This document shows positions 16,782-25,531 of a stretch of 34,414 nt of DNA, one piece after another (within the stretch, counting starts at the first letter, position 1; every line of letters starts with the position of its first letter). The notes under the pieces are model-generated. The model had not been told where the DNA came from and did no database searches. It saw only the letters and a program-made list of their open reading frames with translations. The position numbers were made by a program, and so were the translations under genes. Source of the stretch: Candidatus Scalindua sp. (GTDB lineage: Bacteria; Planctomycetota; Brocadiia; Brocadiales; Scalinduaceae); assembly GCA_030748215.1 (NCBI GenBank), contig JASMMK010000028.1, forward strand, positions 1-34,414. Direction: 5' to 3'.

Positions 16782-17234
16782 GTGATTAGGAATTTTAGCT
16801 GGTTAATAGAAGATGAAATAGCTGGTATGGCCAAACCAGAATCTTCTGTGTATGATTTTGAATTTCTTAAAGAAAACGGCCTTGAGGCGATAGTTTCACT
16901 CACGGAGTATCCTCTCAGCGAGATATTGATAGAGGAATTTGGTTTCAGTGTAAAGCATATTCCAGTTAGAGATTTTCAGCCACCAACAATGGAACAGGTT
17001 GAAGATTTTGTGGCATTTGCAAAGAATGCACGATCTGAAGGGAAAAAGCTTGTTGTTCACTGTGATGCAGGTATTGGGAGGACTGGGACTATACTAGCCT
17101 GTTATCTTGTTAGCAAAGGACACGGTGCCGCAGATGCAATAGAAGAAGTAAGAACGAAAAGGCCTGGTTCAATAGAGACAGTTGAACAGGAAGAAGTAGT
17201 GCTTGAGTTCGAAAGTAAGAACGAACATAATTAG
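16782..17234 (+). CDS. Dual-specificity protein phosphatase, DUSP23/VHZ-like
   Basis: The 150-residue product has the cysteine-phosphatase signature HCDAGIGRTGT at residues 93-103, with nucleophile C94 and phosphate-binding R100. The likely general acid is D64 in VRDFQPP. RPGSIETVEQE (127-137) and the NFSW opening match the small DUSP23-like group. It probably dephosphorylates phosphotyrosine or related groups, but the natural substrate is unknown. The GTG start at 16782 fits the family N terminus; no Shine-Dalgarno is seen. It lies 27 bases after rplQ and is the last gene of the plus-strand cluster. Confidence 0.88.
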   Translation: MIRNFSWLIEDEIAGMAKPESSVYDFEFLKENGLEAIVSLTEYPLSEILIEEFGFSVKHIPVRDFQPPTMEQVEDFVAFAKNARSEGKKLVVHCDAGIGRTGTILACYLVSKGHGAADAIEEVRTKRPGSIETVEQEEVVLEFESKNEHN

Positions 17235-17344
17235 TTTTTGTTCTTGTAGTAAATTTGTAGATTACGTAAACAATAACCTTGCTGTCAGGCTCATTTCGCA
17301 GACTATTCTACCACTCATCCTTCTGTTTTCTTTCTTCTGATTTT

Positions 17345-18697
17345 TTACAGGCTTATACTTCGTTTGTTTTGTTCCTTCAACTTTTTTTGCATTTCTTTAG
17401 CCCATTCTATAACTTCATTTATATTTGCTGGTTTACCTCCTGTTGTAAATCTTAATTGCCTTCCTTCAAATATTTTTTTCTCTTGGCCATTTGCAACAAC
17501 GGTAGCTTCTCCTTTTGTTACAGTAACAAAGACCCTGTACTTTGATGTCTTAATATTAATAGTACTATTATTTGAAGTTACAACATTTTCTTTGGCTGCT
17601 ATCATAAATGGATTATCATTTGCCTTTATAGCTATGAGTATTTGTCCCTCTATTAGGTCAAGATTCCTGCTCTTCACAAACCTAACCTTGGTATTAACAT
17701 CCATCATGACATAAGTACCATCTTTGAGGAGAAAGGATGCTTTGCTGTCTTTTTCTGTCTTCAGTGTGGCACCGTTGTGGATTTTGGATTCTGATGATAA
17801 CGGTTGCCAATTCATGTTGGCATGTGGTAGTATTTTAACACTACCTGTAGATTCCAGGAAATTCGCTTTCGTCGGAAGTGTGAAAACTAGAAAAACAACA
17901 TATACTAGCAAGATACCGAGGGCTAATAAAATACCAAATCGCTGAACAGCTTTTTTTGAAGGTCTAATGGCAAGGATTCCTACTTCGTAGAGAATTATCA
18001 TGGGTAATGCAGTCATAACCTGTGTAAATGGATCTGGCGGTGTTATTACTGCAGCGAGGATAAATATAATAAGGATTGCATACAAACGCCATTTAATGAA
18101 ATCTTCTGCCTTAAGCATTCCGATTTTCGAAATAAACAACATTACAAGTGGAAGCTGAAAAACAACGCCGAGTGCGAGTGTCAGCATCGTGACCAATGAG
18201 ATGTACTGGCTCATTGTTATCATTGGCTGTACGCCTCCTCCCAATATTTTTATCAGGAATTGGAGGCCGTAGGGTATTAAGAAATAGTACCCGAATAATA
18301 CGCCTGTCACGAATGCAATGTATGAAATAGGAGCAAAAGTCTTTACATACCTACGCTCTTTTTTGAATAAACCTGCCTCTACAAATCTCCAGACTTGAAA
18401 TAAGATTACAGGGTATGCCATAAAAACAGAGGTTATTAAGCATAGTTTTATATAAGCATAAAACCCTTCCTGATAGCTCAGTACCTGAAGCGATTGTGAC
18501 AGCCCCAGATTTTTCATGGTGATGCTATGAGGTTTCTTGATGATGTCAAGGATTCTTGACTTAAAGAACCAGTTTATAAAGAATAATCCAATAACGATGA
18601 TGATCGACTTTATGATCCTCGATCTCAGTTCTTCAAGATGTTCGCTTATGGGTAATCTTTTTTCTTTAAGCTGTTCTTCTTCCGTTGGATCTGCCAT
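17345..18697 (-). CDS. tatC: Sec-independent translocase TatC fused to a FecR-like domain
   Basis: Residues 1-245 are TatC, with six predicted membrane helices, HLEELRSRI at 20-28, the RFVEAGLFKKERR region and PPDPFTQ (220-226). TatC is the receptor for folded twin-arginine substrates. Unlike standard TatC (about 240-260 residues), this protein continues with a seventh hydrophobic segment (about 253-273) and a domain of about 150 residues. That domain has the FecR pattern: GATLKTEKDSKASFLLKDG, then LIEGQ, then VTKGEATV and IFEGRQL. With an N-in TatC topology, the seventh helix places this domain outside the membrane. No tatA or tatB is seen here. It is convergent with the phosphatase gene and divergent from ribH. 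Confidence 0.9.
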   Translation of the reverse strand: MADPTEEEQLKEKRLPISEHLEELRSRIIKSIIIVIGLFFINWFFKSRILDIIKKPHSITMKNLGLSQSLQVLSYQEGFYAYIKLCLITSVFMAYPVILFQVWRFVEAGLFKKERRYVKTFAPISYIAFVTGVLFGYYFLIPYGLQFLIKILGGGVQPMITMSQYISLVTMLTLALGVVFQLPLVMLFISKIGMLKAEDFIKWRLYAILIIFILAAVITPPDPFTQVMTALPMIILYEVGILAIRPSKKAVQRFGILLALGILLVYVVFLVFTLPTKANFLESTGSVKILPHANMNWQPLSSESKIHNGATLKTEKDSKASFLLKDGTYVMMDVNTKVRFVKSRNLDLIEGQILIAIKANDNPFMIAAKENVVTSNNSTINIKTSKYRVFVTVTKGEATVVANGQEKKIFEGRQLRFTTGGKPANINEVIEWAKEMQKKLKEQNKRSISL

Positions 18698-18754
18698 TTT
18701 TTTAAGTAGTCCTGTAAACCGTGATTTGTAGAAAGTAACTCTAATAGACGGGTG

Positions 18755-18760
18755 ATTATA
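18755..18760 (-). promoter_or_regulatory. Possible -10 box for tatC
   Basis: On the minus strand a perfect TATAAT lies 58 bases upstream of the tatC ATG. No good -35 is found at the normal distance; the nearest, TTGTAA (18781-18786 complement), is 20 bases away. This is a weak candidate in an A+T-rich gap shared with ribH. Confidence 0.25.
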
Positions 18761-18916
18761 ATACTAAGATGAAGTTTAAATTACAAGATTCAATATAATT
18801 ATAGGTGTCTGTCGCACTCCTGAGGGAGGTCAGAAAAGCCTTGCAAGGATTATTCGTTTTTGATACCATTGATTCTAAAGCCTTGTCACTCTTTCTCTTA
18901 ATTAGGAGACAATCCC

Positions 18917-19384
18917 ATGGGAAAATCATTTGAAGGTAACCTTACCGGTGAGAATAAGACCTTCGGAATAGTTGTTAGCAGATTTAATAGTTTTATTACA
19001 AATAGATTGTTGGAAGGTGCTCAGGACTGCCTGATTAGACATGGTACGAAGGAAGATGATATCGATGTGTTTTGGGTTCCGGGTGCATGTGAGTTGCCTA
19101 TTACGGCTATGAGATTAGCCAAAAATGCTAAGTATGATGGTATAATTTGTCTCGGGGCGGTCATACGTGGTGAAACTCCCCATTTTGATTATGTCTCCAG
19201 TGAATCCGCAAAGGGCATTTCTGAAGTAGGGCTTCAAACAGGCATACCAACAATTTATGGTGTTATTACAACAGAGACATTGGAACAGGCTATAGACAGG
19301 GCTGGAGCCAGGGTTGGTAACAAAGGTGCGGAATCCGCACTTACCGCACTGGAAATGGTGAACCTGTTTGATGAAATAAAATAG
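18917..19384 (+). CDS. ribH: 6,7-dimethyl-8-ribityllumazine synthase
   Basis: The 155-residue product condenses 5-amino-6-ribitylaminouracil with dihydroxybutanone phosphate, the penultimate step of riboflavin synthesis. The [13 protein letters not shown] opening, VPGACELP (54-61) and the loop [14 protein letters not shown] with catalytic H89 are all present. No FMN riboswitch consensus is visible upstream. The pair ribH-nusB, seen here, is common in bacteria. GGAG lies before the ATG. Confidence 0.97.
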   Translation: MGKSFEGNLTGENKTFGIVVSRFNSFITNRLLEGAQDCLIRHGTKEDDIDVFWVPGACELPITAMRLAKNAKYDGIICLGAVIRGETPHFDYVSSESAKGISEVGLQTGIPTIYGVITTETLEQAIDRAGARVGNKGAESALTALEMVNLFDEIK

Positions 19385-19409
19385 AGTATTTTTTTACGGA
19401 GATTTATGG

Positions 19410-20717
19410 ATGCGGAAAAGAACGCGATCCCGAGAAATTGTATTACAGGTTCTTTATCAATTAGAGATACGTGGTAATGACGTAATAGATGAGATAGATG
19501 ACTTCTGTATTGAACAGGGTAAAGAAGCAGAAGTAAGTGATTTCGCCATAAAGTTGGTAAGAGGGTGTATTCAGGAAATAAAAGAAATAGATGGAAAGAT
19601 AGCTGGTATTTCTGAAAATTGGGAATTACAGAGGATGCCGGTTGTGGACAGAAATATTTTGAGGCTGGCATGTTATGAGCTTTTTTATATGGATGATATT
19701 CCTCCAAAGGTATCTATCAACGAGGCGATTGATTTAGCAAAAAGATTCAGTACTGAAAAATCTGGTGTATTCGTAAATGGTATACTAGATAAAATATATT
19801 CATTAAATATAAAGAACGGTCAGAAGGCACAACAAATTACAACAAGTATAAAAGGTATAGATGCTATAGAAAAGGAAGAACGGGCCGGAGGTGATTTGCA
19901 TATTCATACCGACTTTTCAGATGGAACCATGTCTCCTGGGCAAGTTGTTAAAGAAGCATCAAGGCTAAACCTCCATACAATTGCAATAACCGATCATGAT
20001 ACTGTTGATGCTATAGAAACGGCTCAAATCGTTGGAGGCATGGAGGGTATAGATATTATCCCTGCAATAGAGCTCTCTTCTAATTATCGCTCGGTAGATG
20101 TTCATCTTTTAGGTTATTTTATTGATATAAAGAACTGTGCCCTCTTAGAGAAATTAGCTGAATTACGTTCTGAAAGAGTAGAACGGGTTAAGAAAATAAC
20201 ACAGAAGCTCAGGGCCTTGGGTGTTAATATAGAACATCAGGAAGTCTTTGATGTTTCTAAAGATGGGTCACCCGGGCGAATGCACATAGCTGATGTTTTG
20301 TGTCGCAAAGGTTACTGTAGTGGTATCCGAGAAAGTTTTCAAAAATATCTTTCTGATAATGGTCCGGCTTATGTGTCTAAAGAAGCGTTGACATTAAAAG
20401 ACGCTATAGAGCTTATAATTTCTTCTGATGGCGTCCCGGTGCTTGCACACCCGGGTGTTACTAAGAGAGACACGCTAATACCAAAAATGGTGGAATACGG
20501 TCTGCAGGGGATAGAGGTCTATTATCCGACACATCAGCCTGATGCTGTAAAGAGATATATGCGGATTGCAAAAAAGTATGATCTTGTCGTTACTGGTGGC
20601 TCAGACTGCCATGGTAATAGAAAACCGGATATTGCCCTGGGGAGTATAAGGATAAGTGATGACCTGGTTGGTGAGATTAAGGAAAGACGCAACAATATGG
20701 TTGCTGCCTTGAACTAA
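19410..20717 (+). CDS. nusB: NusB fused to a PHP phosphoesterase (TrpH/YciV, RNase AM-like)
   Basis: One uninterrupted 435-residue frame. Residues 1-130 are a complete NusB, with RSREIVLQVLYQLE at the start and the VSINEAIDLAKRFSTEKSG and FVNGILDKI motifs. After a linker (131-160) comes a PHP domain with metal-ligand motifs DLHIHTDFSDG (162-172), TDHD (194-197), E221, H232, H347 in AHPG, and GSDCHG (397-402). The PHP part resembles TrpH/YciV, known as a 3',5'-nucleotide bisphosphate phosphatase and as RNase AM, which trims rRNA 5' ends in E. coli. NusB with S10 acts in rRNA antitermination. GGAG lies eight bases before the ATG. The joined function is inference. Confidence 0.92.
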   Translation: MRKRTRSREIVLQVLYQLEIRGNDVIDEIDDFCIEQGKEAEVSDFAIKLVRGCIQEIKEIDGKIAGISENWELQRMPVVDRNILRLACYELFYMDDIPPKVSINEAIDLAKRFSTEKSGVFVNGILDKIYSLNIKNGQKAQQITTSIKGIDAIEKEERAGGDLHIHTDFSDGTMSPGQVVKEASRLNLHTIAITDHDTVDAIETAQIVGGMEGIDIIPAIELSSNYRSVDVHLLGYFIDIKNCALLEKLAELRSERVERVKKITQKLRALGVNIEHQEVFDVSKDGSPGRMHIADVLCRKGYCSGIRESFQKYLSDNGPAYVSKEALTLKDAIELIISSDGVPVLAHPGVTKRDTLIPKMVEYGLQGIEVYYPTHQPDAVKRYMRIAKKYDLVVTGGSDCHGNRKPDIALGSIRISDDLVGEIKERRNNMVAALN

Positions 20718-20789
20718 GTAAGAGTTGTTTGGGATGTTATAAGAATGTTACCTTTTGTTGTAATAAGATGATTTCTGGTAGACAAAATT

Positions 20790-21764
20790 ATGGGTTGGTT
20801 TTCAAAAAAAACTTCAGAAACAACAGCAGTAGAAGATGTAAAAAACAAATCTTGGTCTCCATTTCAAAAGCTTAAAAATAGTCTGACAAAGACACGCAGT
20901 AAAATAGCCACTAAATTCAAAGATGTACTCTCATTCAAGAGGAATATTGACGAAGGTGTATTGGAAGAATTAGAAGTCGTATTGCTTGAGTCAGACATAG
21001 GGATCGGTCTCGTAACCAATATAATAGAGGATATTAGAGAAGCCTGGAAATCTAAGGAAATTGAAGACACGACAGGTGTTTATGATTTCATAAAAAATGA
21101 TCTCAAGCAAAGCCTTAAGGAAGGGGTTTCTTCAATAAAAATTGCACCTGATCCTCCAACGGTGATTATGGTGGCGGGTGTCAATGGTGTTGGGAAGACA
21201 ACGTCAATTGCAAAACTGGCGAATTTGTTTATAAAGCAGGGCAAGAAGGTAATGTTGGCTGCCGGTGACACATTCCGCGCAGCCGCGACGGAACAGTTGG
21301 ATATATGGAGTAAAAGAATTGGTGCTGATATAGTAAAACATCAGGCTGGTGCTGATCCCTCTGCAGTTACGTTCGATGCGCTTGAAGCCAGCTTAAGCAG
21401 GGGAATTGATGTTTTGATAGTTGATACTGCGGGACGTCTGCACACTCATGAAAATTTAATGAGTGAGTTGACCAAGATAAAGCGGGTAATATCAAAAAAA
21501 ATTGAGAATGCACCGCATGAAGTGCTCATGGTCCTGGATTCAACAACGGGGCAAAATGCTATTTCGCAGGCTAAATTATTTAAAGAATCAGTTGGTGTCA
21601 CGGGAATATTTCTATCAAAACTTGATGGTACTGCTAAGGGTGGTGCTATTTTGGGAATGCGTAGAGAGATAGATATACCGGTAAAATATGTTGGTCTTGG
21701 TGAAGGTGTTGACGATATTCAGGAATTTGATGCAGATAAGTTTGTGGATGCTTTGTTTGATTAA
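20790..21764 (+). CDS. ftsY: Signal recognition particle receptor FtsY
   Basis: The 324-residue SRP GTPase docks ribosomes carrying membrane proteins at the SecYEG channel. After a short lysine-rich N-terminal part comes the N domain (about 30-110) and the G domain with GVNGVGKTT (130-138), DTFRAAA (160-166), DTAGR (212-216), SKLDGTAKGG (276-285) and the closing GLGEGVDDIQEF. The A domain of E. coli FtsY is nearly absent. It stands 72 bases after the nusB-PHP gene. Confidence 0.97.
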   Translation: MGWFSKKTSETTAVEDVKNKSWSPFQKLKNSLTKTRSKIATKFKDVLSFKRNIDEGVLEELEVVLLESDIGIGLVTNIIEDIREAWKSKEIEDTTGVYDFIKNDLKQSLKEGVSSIKIAPDPPTVIMVAGVNGVGKTTSIAKLANLFIKQGKKVMLAAGDTFRAAATEQLDIWSKRIGADIVKHQAGADPSAVTFDALEASLSRGIDVLIVDTAGRLHTHENLMSELTKIKRVISKKIENAPHEVLMVLDSTTGQNAISQAKLFKESVGVTGIFLSKLDGTAKGGAILGMRREIDIPVKYVGLGEGVDDIQEFDADKFVDALFD

Positions 21765-21850
21765 GGTCTCGGAAAAAGCATAAAATACACGCCGTTTTAC
21801 AATTGATCTCTTCTCTCCAAACATCCTCAAGTATGAAACAGAATTAGTAC

Positions 21851-21924
21851 AGAGACGCAAAGAAGTTCATTAGATTCTCCAGATAAGTAGTATCTCTATT
21901 TTGTTTTTTTGTCTTTGTGCCTCT
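21851..21924. repeat. Imperfect inverted repeat in the ftsY-DUF362 gap
   Basis: AGAGACGCAAAG (21851-21862) is the near-perfect inverse of CTTTGTGCCTCT (21913-21924), matching at 10 of 12 bases, with 50 bases between. The 211-base gap has no gene. This motif resembles short dispersed repeats seen in several genomes, but only one copy pair is in this window, so I cannot say. It might also act as a long-looped terminator for ftsY. Confidence 0.3.
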
Positions 21925-21975
21925 ATATGCAATAAAACCAAAATCTCCAAATAATGTATTTTTAATCCTCCTATA

Positions 21976-22965
21976 ATGATGAAAGATAATATCTCAAGAA
22001 GGGCTTTTCTCAAAACAGGTGTTGTCGTCGGAGCAGGCCTTTACGGTCTATCATATCTGAGCTCATTTGAGAAGCCAAGACCCCTAAAGACGTTTAAAGA
22101 AAACAGTTTAAAAAAGGGCCTGGTCGTTGTTCATGGTGATATTGATGAAAGGAACGATGAAGGTTTAGTAATAAAGAAAATGGTGAGAAGTGGGATCAGG
22201 GCCATCGGGGGAATGGATAAACTGGTTTCCAGAGGTGATAATGTTGTTATCAAACCAAACATAGCGTGGGACAGGAGACCGGAATATGCAGTGAACACAA
22301 ACCCATTTGTTGTTGCCGCGCTGGTTGAAATGTGCATAGAAGCCGGTGCAAATAGAGTGAAAGTGTTTGATCATACATGCGCGTCAAACCCGGATACTTC
22401 ATATACTAATAGTGGAATCGAAAAGGCGGCCAGAGAAGCAGGCGCAGTAGTTAGACATGTTAACAAGGAACTTTTCAAGAAGATTAAGATACCGGATGGT
22501 AAAGTACTTGATTCATGGCAGTTTTATGAAGAGTTAATTTATCAGGATGAAACTGATATTTTAATAAATGTTCCTATCGCAAAACAACATAGTGCTTCCC
22601 GTCTGTCTATGGCTCTTAAAAATACATTGGGAATGGTAGGCGGTAATAGAGGTTCTCTTCATAAAGATATACATCCCAAAATATCAGATCTGAATAAAGT
22701 AGTTAAGGTTGATCTCACTATACTTGACGCATTCAGGACTTTAAAGCTACATGGGCCAACTGGTGGAAGGTTAGAGGATGTTGATAATAACGTTGAAACT
22801 GCCAGACGATTAGTGTTCTGTTTTGACCCTGTGGCCGTGGATTCCTACGGTGCTACCCTGTTTGGCTATCAAGGCAGGGATATCGGTTACATCAGAGAGT
22901 CATACGAGGCTGGACAGGGAGAGATTGACTATAAACTAAGAGGCTTTGAAGAAATAACAATTTAG
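21976..22965 (+). CDS. Tat-exported DUF362-domain protein
   Basis: The 329-residue product starts with a twin-arginine motif SRRAFLK (residues 7-13) followed by a hydrophobic stretch (about 14-28), so it is probably exported or anchored by the Tat system. The rest is a DUF362 domain, seen for instance in VVIKPNIAWDRRPEY and EAGANRVKVFDHTC, and ALKNTLGMVGG. The function of DUF362 is not established, though it is often next to ferredoxin-like genes. Here a polyferredoxin follows 24 bases downstream in the same direction. No cysteine cluster motif is present in this protein itself. Confidence 0.85.
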   Translation: MMKDNISRRAFLKTGVVVGAGLYGLSYLSSFEKPRPLKTFKENSLKKGLVVVHGDIDERNDEGLVIKKMVRSGIRAIGGMDKLVSRGDNVVIKPNIAWDRRPEYAVNTNPFVVAALVEMCIEAGANRVKVFDHTCASNPDTSYTNSGIEKAAREAGAVVRHVNKELFKKIKIPDGKVLDSWQFYEELIYQDETDILINVPIAKQHSASRLSMALKNTLGMVGGNRGSLHKDIHPKISDLNKVVKVDLTILDAFRTLKLHGPTGGRLEDVDNNVETARRLVFCFDPVAVDSYGATLFGYQGRDIGYIRESYEAGQGEIDYKLRGFEEITI

Positions 22966-22989
22966 ATAGTGACGGATTAAAATACTAAA

Positions 22990-25464
22990 ATGTCAAGGCA
23001 TAGTAACGTTAAGGCTGCAAAAGGTTCAATAAATTATAAGATCAGGCTGGCGATCCAAATACTTATATTTGCTGCGTTCATCAGTTTGTTAATTTTTGCA
23101 GATCCAATTGCAGAGAAGGATGGAACGGTAGATGTTTTCCTTCGGATGAGCCCTCTTTCTGCAATTGGTGCAATGGTAGCGGCAAAGGAGTTTATCGTAA
23201 GGTATTGGCCGGCTTTTATTGTTCTGGCTGCATCTCTTTTTCTAGGGCGTTTCTTCTGCGGTTGGGTATGTCCTCTCGGGACTACACTTGATATTACTGA
23301 CGGTTTGCTTAAAAAGCAGAGGAAGAGGGTTTCGTATAAGATTTATGATGGCAAAAGATTGAAGTATTATATTTTGGCCTTTCTCCTCTTAAGCCTGTTT
23401 GTAGGCCACCAGATGGTTGGCTGGTTTGATCCGCTCAGTATTGTAACAAATGCATACACGGTTGTTGTCCATCCTTATTTAGTTTCTCTCGTTAACTCTC
23501 TTTTTAGCTTTCTTCACAAATTCTACTTTATAAGTTTTGTCAGTGATCCCGTCTATGGTTTTTTTAAGGAGGCGTTGTTCGCAATGCGTCCGCCATTTTT
23601 TAGAGGCCATCTTATTTTCCTGATAGTCTTGTCCACTATCATTCTTTTGGGTCTGTTCTACAAGAGATATTGGTGCAGGAACCTGTGCCCGTTGGGGGCG
23701 CTGTTTGCTCTCTTATCAGGTTGGTCGATCTTTAAGCGTGTTGTGGGAGAGAGCATTTGTGATAGTTGTGACATCTGTAATGTGGATTGCAAGATGGGGG
23801 CTATTGATGATACTGGCAAGAAGACACAGGCAGGCGAGTGTGTTTTATGCATGAAGTGCCAGAATATTTGTCCGACCAAAGCTGTCAGGTTTACTCTTAA
23901 CCAGCCTCCGGATCAAGACGTTCCGGTTAACTTGACAAAGAGAGGTTTTGTCACTGCGTGTGTATCCAGTGCAGTTGTCGCGCCTCTTCTCTCGCTGAAC
24001 TTTCAAAAGAAGAAGAATAAAGGTGATCTTGGAATTATTCGTCCTCCGGGATCTATTCCTGAAGAAAAATTTCAGGCCAAATGTATAAGATGCGGTGAGT
24101 GTATGAGGGTTTGTAAGACAAATGGTCTGCATCCGACAATTTTAGAGGCAGGCTTGAGTGGTATGTGGACTCCGCAGCTGATTCCACGGATTGGATATTG
24201 TGCGCATGATTGCGTGCTGTGTACAAAGGTTTGTCCTTCGGGGGCAATTACCAGACTTTCTAAGGAAAAGAAACAGCGCCTGGCAATAGGAAAAGCAAAA
24301 ATAGACAGGAACAGGTGTATCCCATGGGCAGGTTATGCGCGATTGCCCGATTTAGACAAGAACTGGGAGGATGTCAGTTGTGGGGTGTGTGAAGAGGTTT
24401 GTCCCGTCCCGACAAAAGCAATTCATTTCAATACATATGTTCATGGTAACGGTAAGGAGATCAGAAGGGTTTATGTAAGAGAAGAAGCGTGCATCGGATG
24501 TGGTTTCTGTGAGAAGGTTTGTCCTGTAAATGGACGTTCCGCCATAGTTGTTGAAGGGATACAGCCTCAGGTAATGACAAACGAAATTGGTATGCTGGAA
24601 AAGGACTTCTTTCCTGTATCTATTGAACAGTGGAAAAGAGAGGAGAGGACTCGCGTATATGCGGGTAAAGACAAGCTCTTTGAATATATCAATGGAGGTG
24701 CAGAGGTTTATCTCTCTTACTCATTTATACAAGTGTCTACAGCTACATATACCAAGAAGGATTCTGATAGTTCTGTGAAAGTGAATATCTGGGAATTTGG
24801 TAGTTCTGATGATGCATACGGCGTATTTGCGAAAGACAGAGCTGGGCTAGATGTAAATATCGGGAATGAAGCCTCGTTATTTGATAATTACTTGTGGGTA
24901 TGGAAAGATAAGTATTTCATAAGTTTTGAACCATATAGCGGTAATATCAGTCCTGATGATGTGACTTTTATCGGTACATCCATCACAGACAATATTCCTT
25001 CCGGCAAAGTACGTTTGCCGGATATTTTGAGATATTTACCGGAGGACGGATATGTCCAGGGAAGTTCAAGGTATTTTCATAAAAAGATAATCCTGGATAA
25101 TCTATACATTTTAGGCAGATTCATCGATATAAATGTATTTAATCTTAGCGAGCAGACAGATGCGGTAGTTGCTGATTATAAATCAGCTCAAAACCGCTCA
25201 TCTTTCAAAATGCTGATAGTTAGATATCCCAAAAAACAAGTTGCAGTGGAATCGTTCAACAGATTTGTTGAATTGAGAGAATCGTGGGGAGAAAAGAGTC
25301 TGAAAATCAATGGACTACATTCATTTGAAGATTTGAAAGGTAAATTTAGCAGTATAACGTGTATTAATAATATTCTCATTGCCACGTTCTTTGTAGAAAC
25401 CAGGGAGAAATCAGAATTGCATATTAATGCAACGATATTGAAGGTTAAAGCCCTTCAGGACTAA
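22990..25464 (+). CDS. Membrane polyferredoxin (NapH/NapG-like) with C-terminal DUF6599-like domain
   Basis: An 824-residue protein. Residues 1-240 have several membrane helices with CGWVCPLG (90-97) and CRNLCPLG (229-236), as in NapH/NosR-type electron-transfer proteins. Six [4Fe-4S] motifs follow: C257-C267, C284-C294, C365-C375, C404-C415, C443 with C464-C471, and C501-C511. A hydrophobic stretch preceded by TKRGF (316-334) splits the clusters and resembles a NapG-type Tat-like anchor. From about 545 to 820 there is a DUF6599-like domain (DKLFEYINGGAEVYLSY at 561-577). It probably carries electrons between quinones and an envelope partner. The DUF362 gene upstream is a likely partner. Confidence 0.85.
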   Translation: MSRHSNVKAAKGSINYKIRLAIQILIFAAFISLLIFADPIAEKDGTVDVFLRMSPLSAIGAMVAAKEFIVRYWPAFIVLAASLFLGRFFCGWVCPLGTTLDITDGLLKKQRKRVSYKIYDGKRLKYYILAFLLLSLFVGHQMVGWFDPLSIVTNAYTVVVHPYLVSLVNSLFSFLHKFYFISFVSDPVYGFFKEALFAMRPPFFRGHLIFLIVLSTIILLGLFYKRYWCRNLCPLGALFALLSGWSIFKRVVGESICDSCDICNVDCKMGAIDDTGKKTQAGECVLCMKCQNICPTKAVRFTLNQPPDQDVPVNLTKRGFVTACVSSAVVAPLLSLNFQKKKNKGDLGIIRPPGSIPEEKFQAKCIRCGECMRVCKTNGLHPTILEAGLSGMWTPQLIPRIGYCAHDCVLCTKVCPSGAITRLSKEKKQRLAIGKAKIDRNRCIPWAGYARLPDLDKNWEDVSCGVCEEVCPVPTKAIHFNTYVHGNGKEIRRVYVREEACIGCGFCEKVCPVNGRSAIVVEGIQPQVMTNEIGMLEKDFFPVSIEQWKREERTRVYAGKDKLFEYINGGAEVYLSYSFIQVSTATYTKKDSDSSVKVNIWEFGSSDDAYGVFAKDRAGLDVNIGNEASLFDNYLWVWKDKYFISFEPYSGNISPDDVTFIGTSITDNIPSGKVRLPDILRYLPEDGYVQGSSRYFHKKIILDNLYILGRFIDINVFNLSEQTDAVVADYKSAQNRSSFKMLIVRYPKKQVAVESFNRFVELRESWGEKSLKINGLHSFEDLKGKFSSITCINNILIATFFVETREKSELHINATILKVKALQD

Positions 25465-25531
25465 GTTTTTGATGGAAATCCAAAAACCGTTGTGATATAT
25501 TATGCGATACTATATATTTAAGGAGATTGAT

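Noticed and set aside
17217..17245. Hairpin AAGAAC/GTTCTT over the phosphatase stop codon
   Set aside because: The stem is only six pairs plus a broken inner part and has no following T-run, so I do not call a terminator.
18698..18916. Possible FMN riboswitch before ribH
   Set aside because: The conserved FMN riboswitch segments are not present in the gap; only weak short hairpins are seen.
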